A DNA stretch of 64,000 nucleotides, from contig JANFAH010000030.1 in NCBI GenBank assembly GCA_024663395.1, positions 124,001-188,000 on the forward strand, given 5' to 3'. The translations under genes were made by a program, and so were the position numbers. Positions 28,739 to 41,867 of the stretch are shown piece by piece. The notes beneath the pieces are model-generated. The model did no database searches, was not told where the DNA came from, and saw nothing but the letters and a program-made list of their open reading frames with translations. The stretch comes from Pisolithus tinctorius (lineage: Eukaryota; Basidiomycota; Agaricomycetes; Boletales; Pisolithaceae). The stretch's first letter is position 1; each line of letters starts with the position of its first letter.

Positions 28739-31700
28739 ATGATGTCGATCGACTCGCAACCCATCTTCACTACGCCGCCACTGGACGGCTCGCTTTGTAT
28801 TTCTCAGATCTACGATTTCCATGCCTCCCAGTCCCCAGACTACCCACTTTTCCGCTACGAAAGCTCCTCTCTTGGTCGACATGAATTGACTTGGAGTAAT
28901 GTGACTTTGGGCATTCACGGCGCTGCTAAAATGGCACTGGAAACTCTGAAACTTTGCTCGGACAATACTTCCACTGGCACAGCAGTAGGGATACTTGCAG
29001 TTACAGGTAATGACCTCCGTTTCGTCTTCCGGGACTGCTTAGTGAACAGCTTACGACGACGCAGACTCAATCACCTATTTAACTCATCTGTTTGGAGTCA
29101 TGCGCGCCGGTTTCACACCATTTCCTATTTCTCCGCGGAACTCGCCAACGGCTACCTCACATCTCCTTACCCAGACCGGAACGAAGTTTCTGTATGTCAG
29201 CCGTGATCGGGCAACACGTGACATCATTTCATCGGTTCTCGAAATGCATACGGACAACTTGAAGATCCTCGAGATGCCGACTTTCGATGACCTTTACGAT
29301 CCGGTTGATCACTTACCACTTAATCAGGACATGCTCCCACCCATGATTACCCCTGACATGTTGTCTCCATGTTTGATCTTGCACTCGTCTGGTTCGTCCC
29401 TGTACTTCCTTTCTGCCGCATTTGATAACATTCAGTGGTCACAGGAACGACCGCATTCCCTAAACCGATCACATACAATCATCGAGATCTCCTTCAGTTT
29501 GCTCGCTTGCGATGTACGTATGAAGCTTTAGGATGTGTCCCAGGATCATCTAAATTACACTTTACAGCAACTGGTGAAATGGGCGTCCCAGGTCAAGTGC
29601 ATGCAATGCATGCTATACCCATGTTTCGTCAGTCGAGTAAAACATATCTTTCACGAGGTCTACTAAAATCGATTTCAGATGCGATGGGAATGACCAGCAT
29701 GAGTCGAGCAGTATGTGATAGAAGCACAGCCTGCTGTCCACCCCGCTAACGCATTCTAATAGGCGGTGGCGGCTATGGTTATCGCTGTGTTTGAACCTCG
29801 CGATCCACCAATGACACCTTCTCCTGATGAGTTATTAAAAGGGGTCAGTAGGGAGGAATGCACGATCCTTCCGTGTGTCCCGAGCTTTCTTGAGGTAAAG
29901 TTCCTTGGGTAAAATAATTACCCAATCTGACTCTTGATATCTTACCAGTGTTGGGCATCCGACTCTCATGCCGTCGAGATCTTGAAGTCGCTGAAAGCTG
30001 TGGTACGTAGGTTTTGTAAGATGTTGAATAACTCGTAATCATCCATCTTATGCAGATTTTCGCCGGCGGTCCACTCAGTCACATTGTCGGCGATTATCTC
30101 ACAAGTCAGGGTGTACATCTGTACACCGTCTATGGGGGGTACGCAATCTTACTTTGAGCCGGAATATGGTGTCAGGGGCTGAGCATCATTAGGACGGAAT
30201 TTGGGACAGTTTCTATGATGTTACCCAGTGCGTTTGACTTGACTCTGGCGCAAACTGTCCTATTTATTGACGTTGTCAAGAGGAACCACTGGGAGACAAG
30301 TGGGAATATTTTTATCTTTCCCCGTCGATTCACGTTAAACTCCTCCTATGGGAGATACCTGATGTCTTTGAGCTGATTGTTGCGGTAATGAAAATAACAG
30401 CATTCTTTCAGAACGCTAAGGCTCACCTGTAATAGGAAACATGCGAATACATGCCAATTCTCGCTTCTTGCCAAATTGACGGCAAGAAGGCTTATGAAAC
30501 CAGGGACCTCTTGATTCGGCACCCCAGGGATCCTGATCTATGGAAAGTCTATGGCCGTTGTGACGACCAAATTATGCTATCTACTGGCGAAAAGGTATGT
30601 TCACGGGATACTTAGCACGTGGTACGAACTCAGATATTATTTAAAGACGAACCCGGGTCCAATAGGCAAGTAACTCGCCCAACTGGATTCTTGAAAGACT
30701 GATAGGTTACCTTAGAGTATATTTTTTGCAAAGATCCTAGGATATTATCTGCGGTAATGTTCGGGCGGGGCCGCCTCTTTAACGGAATCATCTTAGAGTT
30801 AGCGCGACCATATCGTTTTGATAGTTCCAACAAAGAGCTTCTTGCTGCCTTCCGTACCTCCATATCGTAAGGGCGGAGTACCATCGACATGATTTGTTGG
30901 TATACTGAGCATCTGCAGAGCACTCGTGGAAGAAGCAAACGCCTTCGCCCCTGCACATTCTAGAATTTATGAAGAAGTTAGTACATCTGGACATGGCGTC
31001 CACGAGCTCACATTTTGCAGATGATCTTGGTTGCGAATTCTACCAAGACGTTCGACTATACGCTCAAGGGAACCCCCCGCCGACATTCGATTCTCGCCGC
31101 TCACCAGGCTGAGATCGATACTGCATACGTTGAATTTGAATCGGCGTCGGCATATACTATCGCGGGCCCGTGTGAGTGGGATCTAGATAGTGTCGTCAAT
31201 TGGACCCAAGACCTCCTGCAATGTGTTCTTCGCTGTCCGGTCCCATGCGATACCGATGTCTTCTGGCTAGGCTGTGATAGGTACGTTAAATCTTCAGAAA
31301 TGCCTATCGATATAACTAATGTATTCCAATGTAGTCTCAAGGCTCTGCGGATCAGAAGCATGCTTGCTTCCGTACTCCAAAATGTCCGTGGCGCGGACCA
31401 TGTCGTCCAATTACCACAGGACTTCGTCTATCGTCACCCTGCCGCACAAGCCATGGCAAAGGTTCTTGTTTCACGAACAACTGACTACCCTTCCGTATCT
31501 CTAAGCACCAAAACGGCTGAAATGACTGACTTGGTTCGACAAATGACCAAGGGGCAAGGGGCAGGTGTGCCGTTCAAGCTACCTGCTCAAAGCAGCGAGG
31601 TTGTCTTGCTTACGGGGACAACTGGATCACTTGGTTCGCACATTCTTTACTACCTCCACCAATGCAAAGATGTCAGACGTATCTACGCCTTGAATCGTGG

Positions 31701-32920
31701 CGATCCGGATGATCTGGACAGCTTGCGTTGCAGACAAGAGAATGCGCTAAAGATTCGGGGGATAACTCCTGAGATACTTCGAGATGGAAAGGTGGTTCTA
31801 ATTCCCTCAGACCTTGCGTCAGATAATTTTGGCCTGAAGCCGAGCCTGTTTCAGGAGGTAAGAGAACTTGTCACTTTAATTGACGAGCTTTCTTGATAGA
31901 AGCCTCTGGCGCTCTGCAGCTCCAGAACTCTGTTGATCTTATCATTCACACTGGTAGGCGTTGTCGGGTGCATACTGGTCCGAGTGGCTGATCACGTTCT
32001 TGTGGTCCTGTAGCGTGGCCAGTGAACTTCAACTACACCCTTGCGTCGTATGTGCGTTCTCTTGAAGGACTACAAAATATGGTTAACTTCGCTCGATACA
32101 CTACCTCTGAGTGGAGCCCCCGTTTCATATTCACGTCTAGCGTGAGCGTCTTAAAAAGTATATTCTACTTTGTCTGTGCATGCCGTTCGACTCACCTCTT
32201 ACCTTTGCAGATTGGTCAGGAGGCTCACCTGTCCCCGAGATTGCCCTGCCCAATCCCGAGGTAGCCGTTGGTCTGGGTTACGCGGAGTCTAAATGGACAG
32301 CAGAACAAATTCTGGCGGAAGCCGCTGATCACGGACTCTCGGTCTCCATATTCCGAATAGGCCAACTATCCGGTAGCCCGAATGGATATTGGAACCGCAA
32401 CGAGTGGTTCCCAAGTGTTGTTCAAGCTGCAAATGTCCTCGGGTGTTTACCAGGAATAGACACAGTAAGTAAACTGTTCCTCGTTAAGCGAGTTTATTCA
32501 AGGTGAACAATCATCTCCCAGCAACTGTTCCACTGGCTTCCGGTTGACTCGGCTGCCGCTGTGATTGTTGAGATGAGGTCCAACCTTCATCGTTACGTTC
32601 ACCTTGCCAATCCCCGACCAGTTCCTTCCACCTTGGTTCTCCAGGAAGTGGCGGCTTTACTTCAAATTCCCATCGTCGACTTCAAGGATTGGTTCAGCCG
32701 TCTGAACACTGTCCCGAAGGATACAGCTACAGATGCGCGAGGCCGCCTAGACCGCGTTTCGACCCTTCTCAACGGCATCATGGAAGATATTGCAGGTCGG
32801 CCTATCGAAATGGATCTCAAAAACGGACTGCGATGCTCTGAAACGCTTCGGAATTCCCCTCAGATTAGTAGACAGGACGTCTCGTGGTGGCTTAGATCTT
32901 GGGGAGCTTATAAGGGGTGA
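28739..32920 (+). CDS. NRPS-like A-T-R reductase (carboxylic acid reductase/aminoadipate-reductase-like)
   Basis: This is a monomodular enzyme expected to adenylate a carboxylic acid, load it on a phosphopantetheine arm and reduce it off with NADPH. After splicing the domains run in order. The adenylation domain has the P-loop HSSGTTAFPKPI across an intron near 29392-29442, then IFAGGPLSHIVGD, the YGGTEFG block across an intron, and the C-terminal GRCDDQIMLSTGEKTNPGPI. The thiolation site is DVFWLGCDSLKALRIR, with the phosphopantetheine Ser codon split by the intron 31281-31334. The thioester reductase has LLTGTTGSLGSH and the catalytic GYAESKW (YxxxK), and ends WWLRSWGAYKG. No condensation domain is present. 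The first in-frame ATG pair is at 28739/28742. It is about 1,050 residues by estimate. It is the first gene of the candidate cluster, with the palindromic cassette upstream. The substrate cannot be read from the sequence. Confidence 0.88.
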
Positions 32921-33655
32921 TCACGAGATATATATAGTGCAATATTCGGACCCGCGTACAGACGAAGACTGTTGTAAAGGGAAGTAGACAATATGTAGAG
33001 ATCATATAACCATTCACGACAGCGCAGTCCTGATGATATGAAGCACGCAACGAGATCCTCTTGTTCCTAAGGAGTCTCTTGTCGGCAAATGTTCAACCAA
33101 ATCCATCACACGTTCCAGAATCCACAGGCGTGCTGGTAAAGTATCCGCCTGACGGCATCCAGGGATGCGCCGGCTTACGATACATTTCGCCCTTAATACA
33201 TGCGGCCACCTTGATAGAGACCAAATAACCAACAACAGCTTCGAGCCTAAGCAGTGAAATAGAATGATTGTCGAAATGTTGACACCCGATCTTTTTGTTC
33301 CCCGCCCACCGCCATCTGGCCATCAACGCGGCATGATTAGCATGATCATCGGGCCTGTGCAATTGTGGGTAAGGCCCGTGTGGCCCATCGATAGGTGGGA
33401 ACAGGTATTAGTAGTAATGATGGCTACTAGATAGCTATTTACGAGAAGAGAACCGAGCTTGCCGATATGCAAGGTACGCACTGGTTCACATTGCAGTATG
33501 GCTATAGCCAGCCATAGCCACTAAGCCCGATGGACTGACATGATGTTCAATAGCGTAACGTGAGATATGAAAGATGGTGCGAGAGTCTGAGCCTCTACAT
33601 AACTTGAAGGTTCAGTGTTTTACCTACTGTTACACTGAACTCAGCGCTGAGGGCC
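32921..33655. other. Intergenic between NRPS-like and GMC genes
   Basis: Nothing is recognised beyond the 3' flank of the NRPS-like gene and the promoter of the GMC gene. The shared cassette is not present here. Confidence 0.5.
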
Positions 33656-36107
33656 ATGCTCAGGGTGCATATCTTGTCTTCGCTCGTCTTCTGTTTTCCC
33701 CTCGTCATTGCACAATGTCTAGCACCTCTTTCGTCGGCAGATGAATTTCTTGCAAAGACGTATGACTACCTCGTCATCGGTCAGTTCACATAAACTCCCT
33801 GAAGTCATTACCGGTGATTCACTCACGTTGGAACAGGAGGAGGAACAGCTGGATTGACCGTCGCAACTCGTCTTGCAGAAGACACTAGCTTCAATGTGGG
33901 AGTGATTGAAGCTGGTTACTTGCATATCCCCGATTCCAATATCTCTGTTCCATGTATGCTTCTGCCTATTGTTAAGATATAAGCCTCACGTTTGTGTAGT
34001 CTTCGAAAATAATGCGGTATTTCATCCAGAGTATGATTGGATGTTGTCCACAGTCCCCCAGATCAGCACAGGAAATCGCTCGATAGAGACACCCCGAGGA
34101 AAGCTGTTAGGAGGCTCGAGCACGTCTTGGTGTCTACCCTCTCCATTTTGTGAACTGACCATGGAACCAGGTGCGATCAATGGTATGGCGTGGACTCGTG
34201 CATCGATTCCTGAATATGCTACATGGGACTCTCTTAACGACTATTCTGGTGGTTGGGACTGGAATAGTCTCCTTCCGTACTTCCTAAAGAGTCAGATGAG
34301 AGAGGCTAACCCCGAGCCCGGGCTTTCGGGCTTCTCTACCTCCTACGATCAAAATGGCTTTTATGGTCCTATTGCAGTAAGCTCTGACTACTGATATTTC
34401 CTGATTTAGCTAAAATGGACCTCTATAATACAGACTTCCCTTAATGCGGAGTACAGTGGCATTATTCCACCTTATATCGATGCGTTGGAGCAACTCGGCG
34501 TCTCGATAAACCATAACCCCTTGGATGGCAACACTTCAGGAATTTGGAATGCCCTCGTAGCTGTTGATCGAAACAGTGGGTCGCGTTCCGACTCGGCGAC
34601 CGGTTACTATTGTCCTTCCGCCAAGCGTCCCAATCTCCATGTTTTGTCCGGCGCTACTGTCACTAGAGTTCTCTTCGACAACAGTACCAGCAATCTAACA
34701 GCTACAGGGGTAGCCTTCGTATCCGGCGGTAGCCAATATGTTGTGAATGCAACAAGGGAAATTGTTTTAAGTACCGGCGTGTTAAAGACGCCTCAATTGC
34801 TGGAGCTCTCCGGTGCGTTGATCCTTGTACACGAATGGTGTAGTAGCTGACAAATGATAATAGGGGTCGGAAACGCGACTCTCCTCAAGAACTTAGGCAT
34901 AAATCCTCTTATTGATCTACCAGGCGTTGGTGAAAATCTTCAGGAGCACATCTTCATCACCAGCCAGTACGAACTGTCGGATACCTTCCGAGGCATCACT
35001 TTTGGTTCGTGACATTTATCGCCTTCGCGGTTCACTGCACTGAATACAACGTATCCTAGATGACTTTGGGAATGCTACCTTCGCTAGTATACAGGAAGCA
35101 ATATAGTGAGTGAAAGCTTACTATCGTCTAGACCTTGCCTCGTTGATCCGATCCAACCAGCAACAAGACTCGTCAAGGCTGGCTGGCAGCAACGAATTGC
35201 GCTTTCCTCTTCCTTCCATTGGACGGGTTCCTTAATGAAACAGAGGCATCTTCTCTTCTGGATACGTTCGACCAATCGGTACAATTACTGGAGAGTACTG
35301 GCTCAGCTTCACCCCTTGTCAAAGCACAGTTGGGGATCCAGCGCTCATGGCTCACCAACGGGACTGTACCTCAGATGGAGATCATTCAAATCGCCGGAGG
35401 GCTAGTTGAAACGGTCCCAGGAAATCATTACATGTCTCTACTGAGCGGGGTTATGGTACGTTGAAGTCCAGATAAATATTTACTGGTTAACAACAGTCGT
35501 AGCATCCTGTCAGTCGTGGCTCCGTCGTAAGCATGTGCATTCCAAGTCAAGTATTGTATTGTTTGATCCATAGCTATTTAGCACATCAACACAACAAATG
35601 CTCTGGCACCCCCAGTCATTGTATCCAATTTTCTCACTGCTGATTTTGGTGTGCCCATATTCCATGTCGTACGCTATGAACACATATTGAAGTCCACCTA
35701 GACGTCCAGCTCCTTCTGGACCTCTTCACCTTTAACAACAAGATTGTGGCCACGGAGCCTTTGTCTTCATATATTACAGCCCAGATTCTGCCCCCTCCCA
35801 ACTTAACAGATGCTGATCTTGTTGCCTATATTCGCGAGACCTTTGTTATTGGGGACCACATAATGGGCACCGCTACCATGGCCAGCCGGTCACTCGGAGG
35901 TGTCGTAGACCCTCATTTGAAGGTTTACGGTACTTCGAATCTTCGCGTGGTCGATGTCAGTGTCTTTCCCTCCCAAATTGCCTCACATTTGCAAGCAACG
36001 GTTTATGCGATCGCAGAAAAGGTCAGTCGCGAACCTGAGCACTGCTTTCTAATAATATATTAACTTCAGTCTAGGCCGCGGACCTAGTCAAAGCTGCTGT
36101 TCAGTAG
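33656..36107 (+). CDS. Secreted GMC oxidoreductase (aryl-alcohol oxidase-like)
   Basis: This is an FAD-dependent glucose-methanol-choline oxidoreductase that oxidises alcohols. The start at ATG 33656 gives a clear signal peptide (hydrophobic LSSLVFCFPLVIA), so the product is probably extracellular or luminal. The Rossmann motif YDYLVIGGGTAGLT is assembled across an intron at about 33780. GMC signature 1, GKLLGGSSAINGMAW, requires removal of the intron 34120-34170, which has a GC donor. Signature 2 lies in STGVLKTPQLLELSGVG, and LPGVGENLQEH follows. The C-terminal catalytic part has GDHIMGTATM (normally H-P-x-G-T) and the second active-site His in SQIASHLQATVYAIAEK; the stop is at 36107. The role is probably oxidation of an alcohol made by the reductases nearby, or H2O2 production. 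Splicing between 35000 and 35700 is the least certain part. Confidence 0.82.
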
Positions 36108-36730
36108 TTTAGCACGACATTGAAAGTCTTTCTGATGATGGGTGGAGCGTTTGGAGGGGATCACGCCGCAGGCAACGAGTCTAGGTACATACTAACACAT
36201 CTTGTTTTCTCCTCATTTCCGTTCCGAGTGTACCCTAGCGAGAACACACATCTTACACGTTGTCTAGTACCTGTACCCGCCCAGTAGATGCTAGCCACCT
36301 CAGTCGTCATAACTCGACACTGACGTGAGCACTCTCTTCCGTACCCACCTACATCCTACCCACTTTACCTAGTCACTCGTTTGTTGCATTTGCTAATATC
36401 GAGTCGTCATACCCCGACACCGAGTCACCCGTTTATCTTTAGCCCAGTTTATCATACTCCCTCATATGAAGTTGAACACAGAAGACATGGTTAGCTACAC
36501 ACAAGCCTGAATGTGTACTAGGTTGCAAATCTTCTATTTATCCCTCAACGTGACTTGGATCAGCCACGAGTACCATCATATACACGAACAGCTGCAATAC
36601 CTGTTCGCACCCTTGAAAATCTTGTGAAACCTCTACAAAATTTACAGAGTCGGTTGTAATTTTACAAGAGCATGGAACTTTAAGCATGTCATATACACTT
36701 TGAAATGTATGATGAACCTCCTCCAACACT
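36108..36730. other. Convergent intergenic region with a short direct repeat
   Basis: This is the region between the 3' ends of the GMC gene and the first P450. It contains the imperfect direct repeat GTCGTCATA-(A/C)C(T/C)CGACAC at about 36304 and 36403. No gene was seen. Confidence 0.45.
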
Positions 36731-38871
36731 TCAGGAAAACTGGACCACCCTCTCCTTAATCACGGAGATGGCCGCCTTCGACGAAGGTGATATATTCACC
36801 TCAAAGTGTTCCGGGAAACTGAGTAATTGTTTGTCACGTTCAGTTTGGCTTGTGTGTTCTAGCGGGGGTGGGGACCACTCACCTAACGAGCCCCGGACTA
36901 TATGAAGGGGGTAAAGGAATCTCTTTTCCGTTTGCATCCAATTTCTTCGAGATATTGACGGCGAACACGATATTGGATAGGAGTAAGAAGAGTATGTTGT
37001 CACCTAAATATTTGCCTGGGCAGACCCTGTGAGGTGTGGGCTCAGTTCTGATGTGACCTTAAATCCGAGCTCTGCCTCTGTACCTGCGCCCAAAGCCGAA
37101 GACATATGAGTAAGGATCTATTGAAGTCTCTTTGACGCAGCCTGCCAGATGACGCTCTGGAGCAAACTCTTCAGGTGATATACCGCTCTTGTCGTCTTTA
37201 GAAATTGCCCTGGAAATGGATGAGGAGCCTCATTCGGAATCGAGGCGAACTAGAGCCATACCATACGTTAGGAAGGACAATCGTGTCTTCAGGAATATAA
37301 TATCCTGAATAGACGGTGAATATACCGGGTAAAGACTGCAAAAGTAAACGAAATACCTTTATAGAAGTCTGCAGTTTTCGTTCTCCGCGCTATGCTGAGA
37401 GGAAGCGCAGGTCTCCACCGTGTAGCTTCCTTGACAGCCGCGTTCATGTACGGCATTGAATCTCGATCATGGAGAGTTGGGAGACGATCGTCTCCAACGA
37501 CTCTCAGCACCTCCTCTTTCAACTTTGCTTGAACTTGAGGAAACATGGCCATAGCGAGAATAAAGCTCATTGTGGTCGAATATGACTATCATCGAGCCTC
37601 GTGTTAGAGAGACGTCGGCACATACTCAAGTAACTTACGCTTTCACCTCCGGCTAGGTAGCTTGTTGGAATAAATCTTCTAATTATACACACAAGACCAC
37701 TTACCACCATACATTGATCCTGCTGCCCATAGGATAACATGTTCCATCTCGGCTCGTGCGGTAGGGTCACTGGCCTCGCTCTTGTCCAGACAGTCGGAAG
37801 TGAAAGAAGAATGAGCGGTGCCCCGCGCTCTTTCCCGCTTGACGTGCTCATACGGGCGGGTCACCAGTTCAAGAATTTGAGCTCGACCACTCGCGGCTAC
37901 TTTATGGATGTTATTGAATGGAAGCCAAGCAGGCAGGTGCTTTACTAGGCATGCAGAGTTAGCTAAAAACACGTGTGAAAACGAAGGTTGCCTCACGTGG
38001 TGGGATGAGATCGACCAGAAACGTCCCTGGGACCATTGCTTTTCCGATCATTTCCATGGTGCTCTCCGCGTGAGTTATATACTAGTAGCAAATTTATTCA
38101 AGATAAGTTAGTTTCAGGGAAGCTCTTACCAGGTCATCTGGCGTGTCTACCGGTAAACCATAGATTACGGACATGATTATACGCCCGGTCGCACTAAAGT
38201 TTGCAGGTCTCTCAGCAGAATATACGGGGCCAACGGTAGAAAACTTACAGACGGAGTTGTGGAGCGAAGTCATCGGGTTTGTCCAATAAGCTATCCACGT
38301 ATTTTACGACGTTGTCGGCAACCAGGTCATACGTTCTCACAGCCTCAGGACTGAGAGCGAGGTGTGCAACCTTTCTTTGCTTTTTCCAAGATGGGTCACT
38401 GTATTGAAGCAATGGCATACTCTGGAGGAGGTACGGTTAGCCCATGGAAAGGTGCCATAAAGACAGACGTACGTTATCCAGTTCCATAAGTTCACCGAGC
38501 ATGGTGAATGTTGGGCGATCAGAGTAATTTGCTGGTCTCGATTCGAGAAGATCCGATACGGCTTCGAGTGAGTTCAGAACAAGAATTCGGCTGCCGAGTA
38601 CCTCCACATAGACAAGTTCGCCTAGAGAGGGATTCGTGAGTCACATACAACGTCTATCTTATACGAGTCTCGCACCATATTGTTCCTTCCACTCCAGAAA
38701 CTTGTGCCAAGCGCAGAATCGTGGTATGTCGAGCAGATTTCCTATGAGAGGCTTTCTGCGGGGCCCGGGGGGTAGTGGAAAGCCTTTCGAACGTCGCTGT
38801 ACAAAGATTCGTCGTCTCCAAAGCCATACGGTCAGAACGACGATAGCGATGACCACAGAGTCAGCGAACAT
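36731..38871 (-). CDS. Cytochrome P450 (first), minus strand
   Basis: This is a microsomal P450 monooxygenase. From ATG 38871 it starts with an N-terminal membrane anchor (VVIAIVVLTVWLW), a basic stretch and the hinge FPLPPGPRRKPLIGN. The I-helix region is WAAGSMYGG followed by GES-TT across an intron. ExxR is in KEATRWRPALP and the PERF-type block is FAPERH. The heme loop FGFGRRVCPGKYL is joined across an intron between RR and VCPG. The last exon encodes the SFPEHFEVNISP tail and ends at 36731. The length is about 510 residues, normal for the family. The I-helix and heme loop resemble the basidiomycete O-methylsterigmatocystin-oxidoreductase-like P450s. It is divergently paired with the second P450, which has an intron at the same heme-loop position, so the two are likely paralogues. 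Confidence 0.85.
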
Positions 38872-39374
38872 GCAGTAACAACGTTTGCGGGCGGTCTAGA
38901 AAGCGGGTCAATGAGCCGACGACCAGTACGAGTTGTCTGATCTCCTTCACGGATCACGAGCAAGTCATACTTGTACTTATGATCCTCTGCTTCAAGACGA
39001 CGTCGACTCGTTACGTACGGTTCGAAAGAGGAATTCAACTGGTTCGACTTTCCGGGGACTTGGTGCCTTCATCAACATGATATCACATCAATTGATATCT
39101 CGGACAGCATTCAGAAGGAAGCCTCCACTCGGATTCCCACCACTTTCCTAAAATGTCTACATAGCACCAGGATCGAACCAGAATAGTACGTGATACAATG
39201 TGTCTCTTGTTGGCCAGAATGACCCGTAAGCGACTCGATATCAAGCGCCTGCTAACGCGGTGCCAATGGACTCACAAGATATTATTTTCGCTTGGCAGTG
39301 GGCCTTTCAGCACTCCTCGGCGTCTCGTCATCCTGCTGCACAAATTGTAATCGCAATTCTCTCTTCTGTATAAC
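38872..39374. promoter_or_regulatory. Divergent promoter region between two P450 genes
   Basis: The 503 bp between the two start codons must contain both promoters. No copy of the shared palindromic cassette was found here. Confidence 0.5.
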
Positions 39375-41388
39375 ATGGCGTACGAATACACTAATATCAC
39401 AGCTACTACGACCCTGTTTTGTTTGTCCGTCGCAATCCTGACAGCTTATACCTGTCGTCGTAGAAAACCGTTACCACCAGGCAAGTCCATTTACCGTTTC
39501 AGGTCTGAGGGTTTCACCAACCATGGATTAGGACCACCGCGTTCCTTCTTTACCGGGCATCTAAGGGAAATTCCTCGTGCTTACCCATGGAAGACGTACC
39601 AGCAGTGGTCGCAGAAATGGGGTGTGTCTAAATTTATCTTCCATGACCTTAGTGTTGAAAGCCCTGCAGGAAATGTGATCTTTCTCCGTCTTTTCGGCAG
39701 GGATATTGTCGTTTTCAATGGCGCACAGATAGCAGAGGACTTACTCGAAAAGCGTTCCAAGATATACGCCGATCGCCCTACGTGGGCAATGGCAGACCTA
39801 ATCGGCCGTCAAGACAATGTGGGGTTCACATACTACAACGAAAAGCTCAGGACGGCAAGGAGGCTGCTGCACTCGGGGTTGGGACTACAAAGTAAAGCCA
39901 TCTGGGGCACTATGTTGGAGGAGCAGACTCTAACGCTGCTAAAGCAACTCACGGAATCGAGCCAGGACTGGGAGCATCTGTTGAAAAGGTAGCACACCTG
40001 TTCTGTTTTTTGTCCGAGTTCCGATCGAGCTTAATATACTGCAGGCACGTAGCTTCCGTATTCGTCCGGTTCACGTATGGGTCAGATGCAACTGAAGAGT
40101 ATGTACACCTGGCCGAAGAGATCGCCCAGCACACAGGGTTGGCGTTGCAACCAGGATGGGCTGTGGACTCATTTCCCTTCCGTACGTCAATCCCAGTGTC
40201 ACTTTTAGGAGAGACATAGTAGACCATCTGAGCTTTGATCTCCAGTGACTATACTTCCTTCATGGCTCCCTGGGATGGGCTTCAAGCGCTGGGCAAAGAT
40301 GGCTAGAGAAAAGTTCTACCAATGTACACGGGTACCATATCTGTTAACTCGATTTGCAGTTGTGAGTAGTCGTCACTCTTGGCGAGCGCCCTCATCTGAG
40401 GATTCATACTTCAAAGCTGAACGACACAGCTTCTCCTTCATATGTCGCAGACAACCTGAAGGCGATCTTTGATGGTTCTAATCCGGCCGACGAAAACATT
40501 CTCATGGCTTCTGCGGGCAGTATCTATGGTGGTAAGTACTTCCTGCATGTGTTGTATATTGCTAATTGCTTCGTTCAGCTGGGACTGATACCGTGCGTTT
40601 GCAAATTGCGAGCCTGCGAGCTTACTAACATATATCAGACGGCAGCATTTCTATTTTCCTTCTTCCTGCTGATGACAGTGCACCAGGATGTCCAGAAGAG
40701 AGCTCAGGATGAGATCATGTCCCTTTTGGGCTCATCGCGACTGCCAACGCTCGAAGACCAGCATCGCCTTCCTTACATCGAGGCTCTCATCAGGGAGATT
40801 CACAGATATAACCCTGTTGTTAATCTCGTTTCTCATAGTCCACTTGTTGATGATGAGTATGAAGGTTACCGCATTCCTCGAAAAGCATGGGTGCTGTGTA
40901 ATGTTTGGTGAGTCTAAAGATAATCCCACATTACGTTGCTGAGTCTCGTCAGGTCTATGACGCACGATGCAACCTTATATTCGGACGTCGATATGTTTTA
41001 TCCTGAGCGCCATCTTGACTTCACTGCCACTGATCCGAGACGTTTCACATTCGGTTTTGGAAGAAGGTAGCATTTATACTTGGTGTCCTTTGCCATTCTC
41101 AAGCGCAATTGTGTGATGCAGGGCCTGTCCAGGTGTCCATTTTGCCAATGCTCATACGTTTCTTGTCATTTCTCGTGTCTTGGCTCTTTTTCGGATATTG
41201 CCTCCTATCAGCCCGGATGGCACGGAACAGGTCCCGACAGTGGGTTTCACCAGTTCGTTCGCATCGTGAGTCCAATCAACGACTTGTTCATTGCTATTAC
41301 TAAGTGGCACACATAGTCAACCGCTGCCTTTCACTTGCCGATTGCAGGTCCGCGACCAAGAGCTGAAGGATGTCCTATGAATGAATGA
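39375..41388 (+). CDS. Cytochrome P450 (second)
   Basis: This is a microsomal P450 with an anchor (TTTLFCLSVAILTAYTC), then KPLPPG joined to PPRSFFTGHL. That junction needs removal of the 51-nt intron 39481-39531 with a GC donor (G|GCAAGT). The intron is a multiple of three without a stop, so a naive model would keep 17 extra residues. The I-helix is ASAGSIYGG-TDTTAAFL, ExxR is in IREIHRYNPV, and the PERF-type block is FYPERH. The heme loop FGFGRRACPGVHFA is split by the intron 41067-41121 at the same place as in the first P450. The C-terminus ends in RPRAEGCPMNE at 41388. It probably acts on the cluster intermediate; the substrate is unknown. Confidence 0.86.
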
Positions 41389-41867
41389 TGAACTTGCGTA
41401 CTTTGGCAACGAGCACTTTGGCACAACTACGTAGCATAATCCGATGACACTGCTTCGAACTGCCGTCTTCCATGTTTGAGCATGTCTGAGTCGTATTCAT
41501 TGCTTGCCGTGTGAAGTCTGTTAGTGTCAGTGGTAAGATTGTCGTCCCACCCGCTGTATAGTCTGATAACCTTAAACTGATCGGATTCATCGCAGATCTG
41601 ATGTGCCACGATCCATGCGGTGCAAGCGCCGAGCCATCAATGTATGCGTGGCACTAGAACTGATGTGGCTCAACAAGTGCGGGGCAGTTTTTGTGCCAGC
41701 CACAGGATAATTTAATGTTACATATCGTAACGAGATCTGGCTCTCAGGGCTGCGTGGTGCTAGTCGTCATGTTCCACAGGTCTGCACGGCTATCGCAGCT
41801 AAGATATACTAGTGCACATGGTGGTTGAATCTCTCATATCCCGCTGTATCCTGTCTTCATCGTGACG
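41389..41867. other. Intergenic between second P450 and UbiA-family gene
   Basis: No gene and no copy of the shared cassette were recognised. Confidence 0.45.

Noticed and set aside
39481..39531. 17 extra residues in the second P450 hinge
   Set aside because: Removing a GC-AG intron gives the canonical LPPGPPR hinge, so the residues are intronic.
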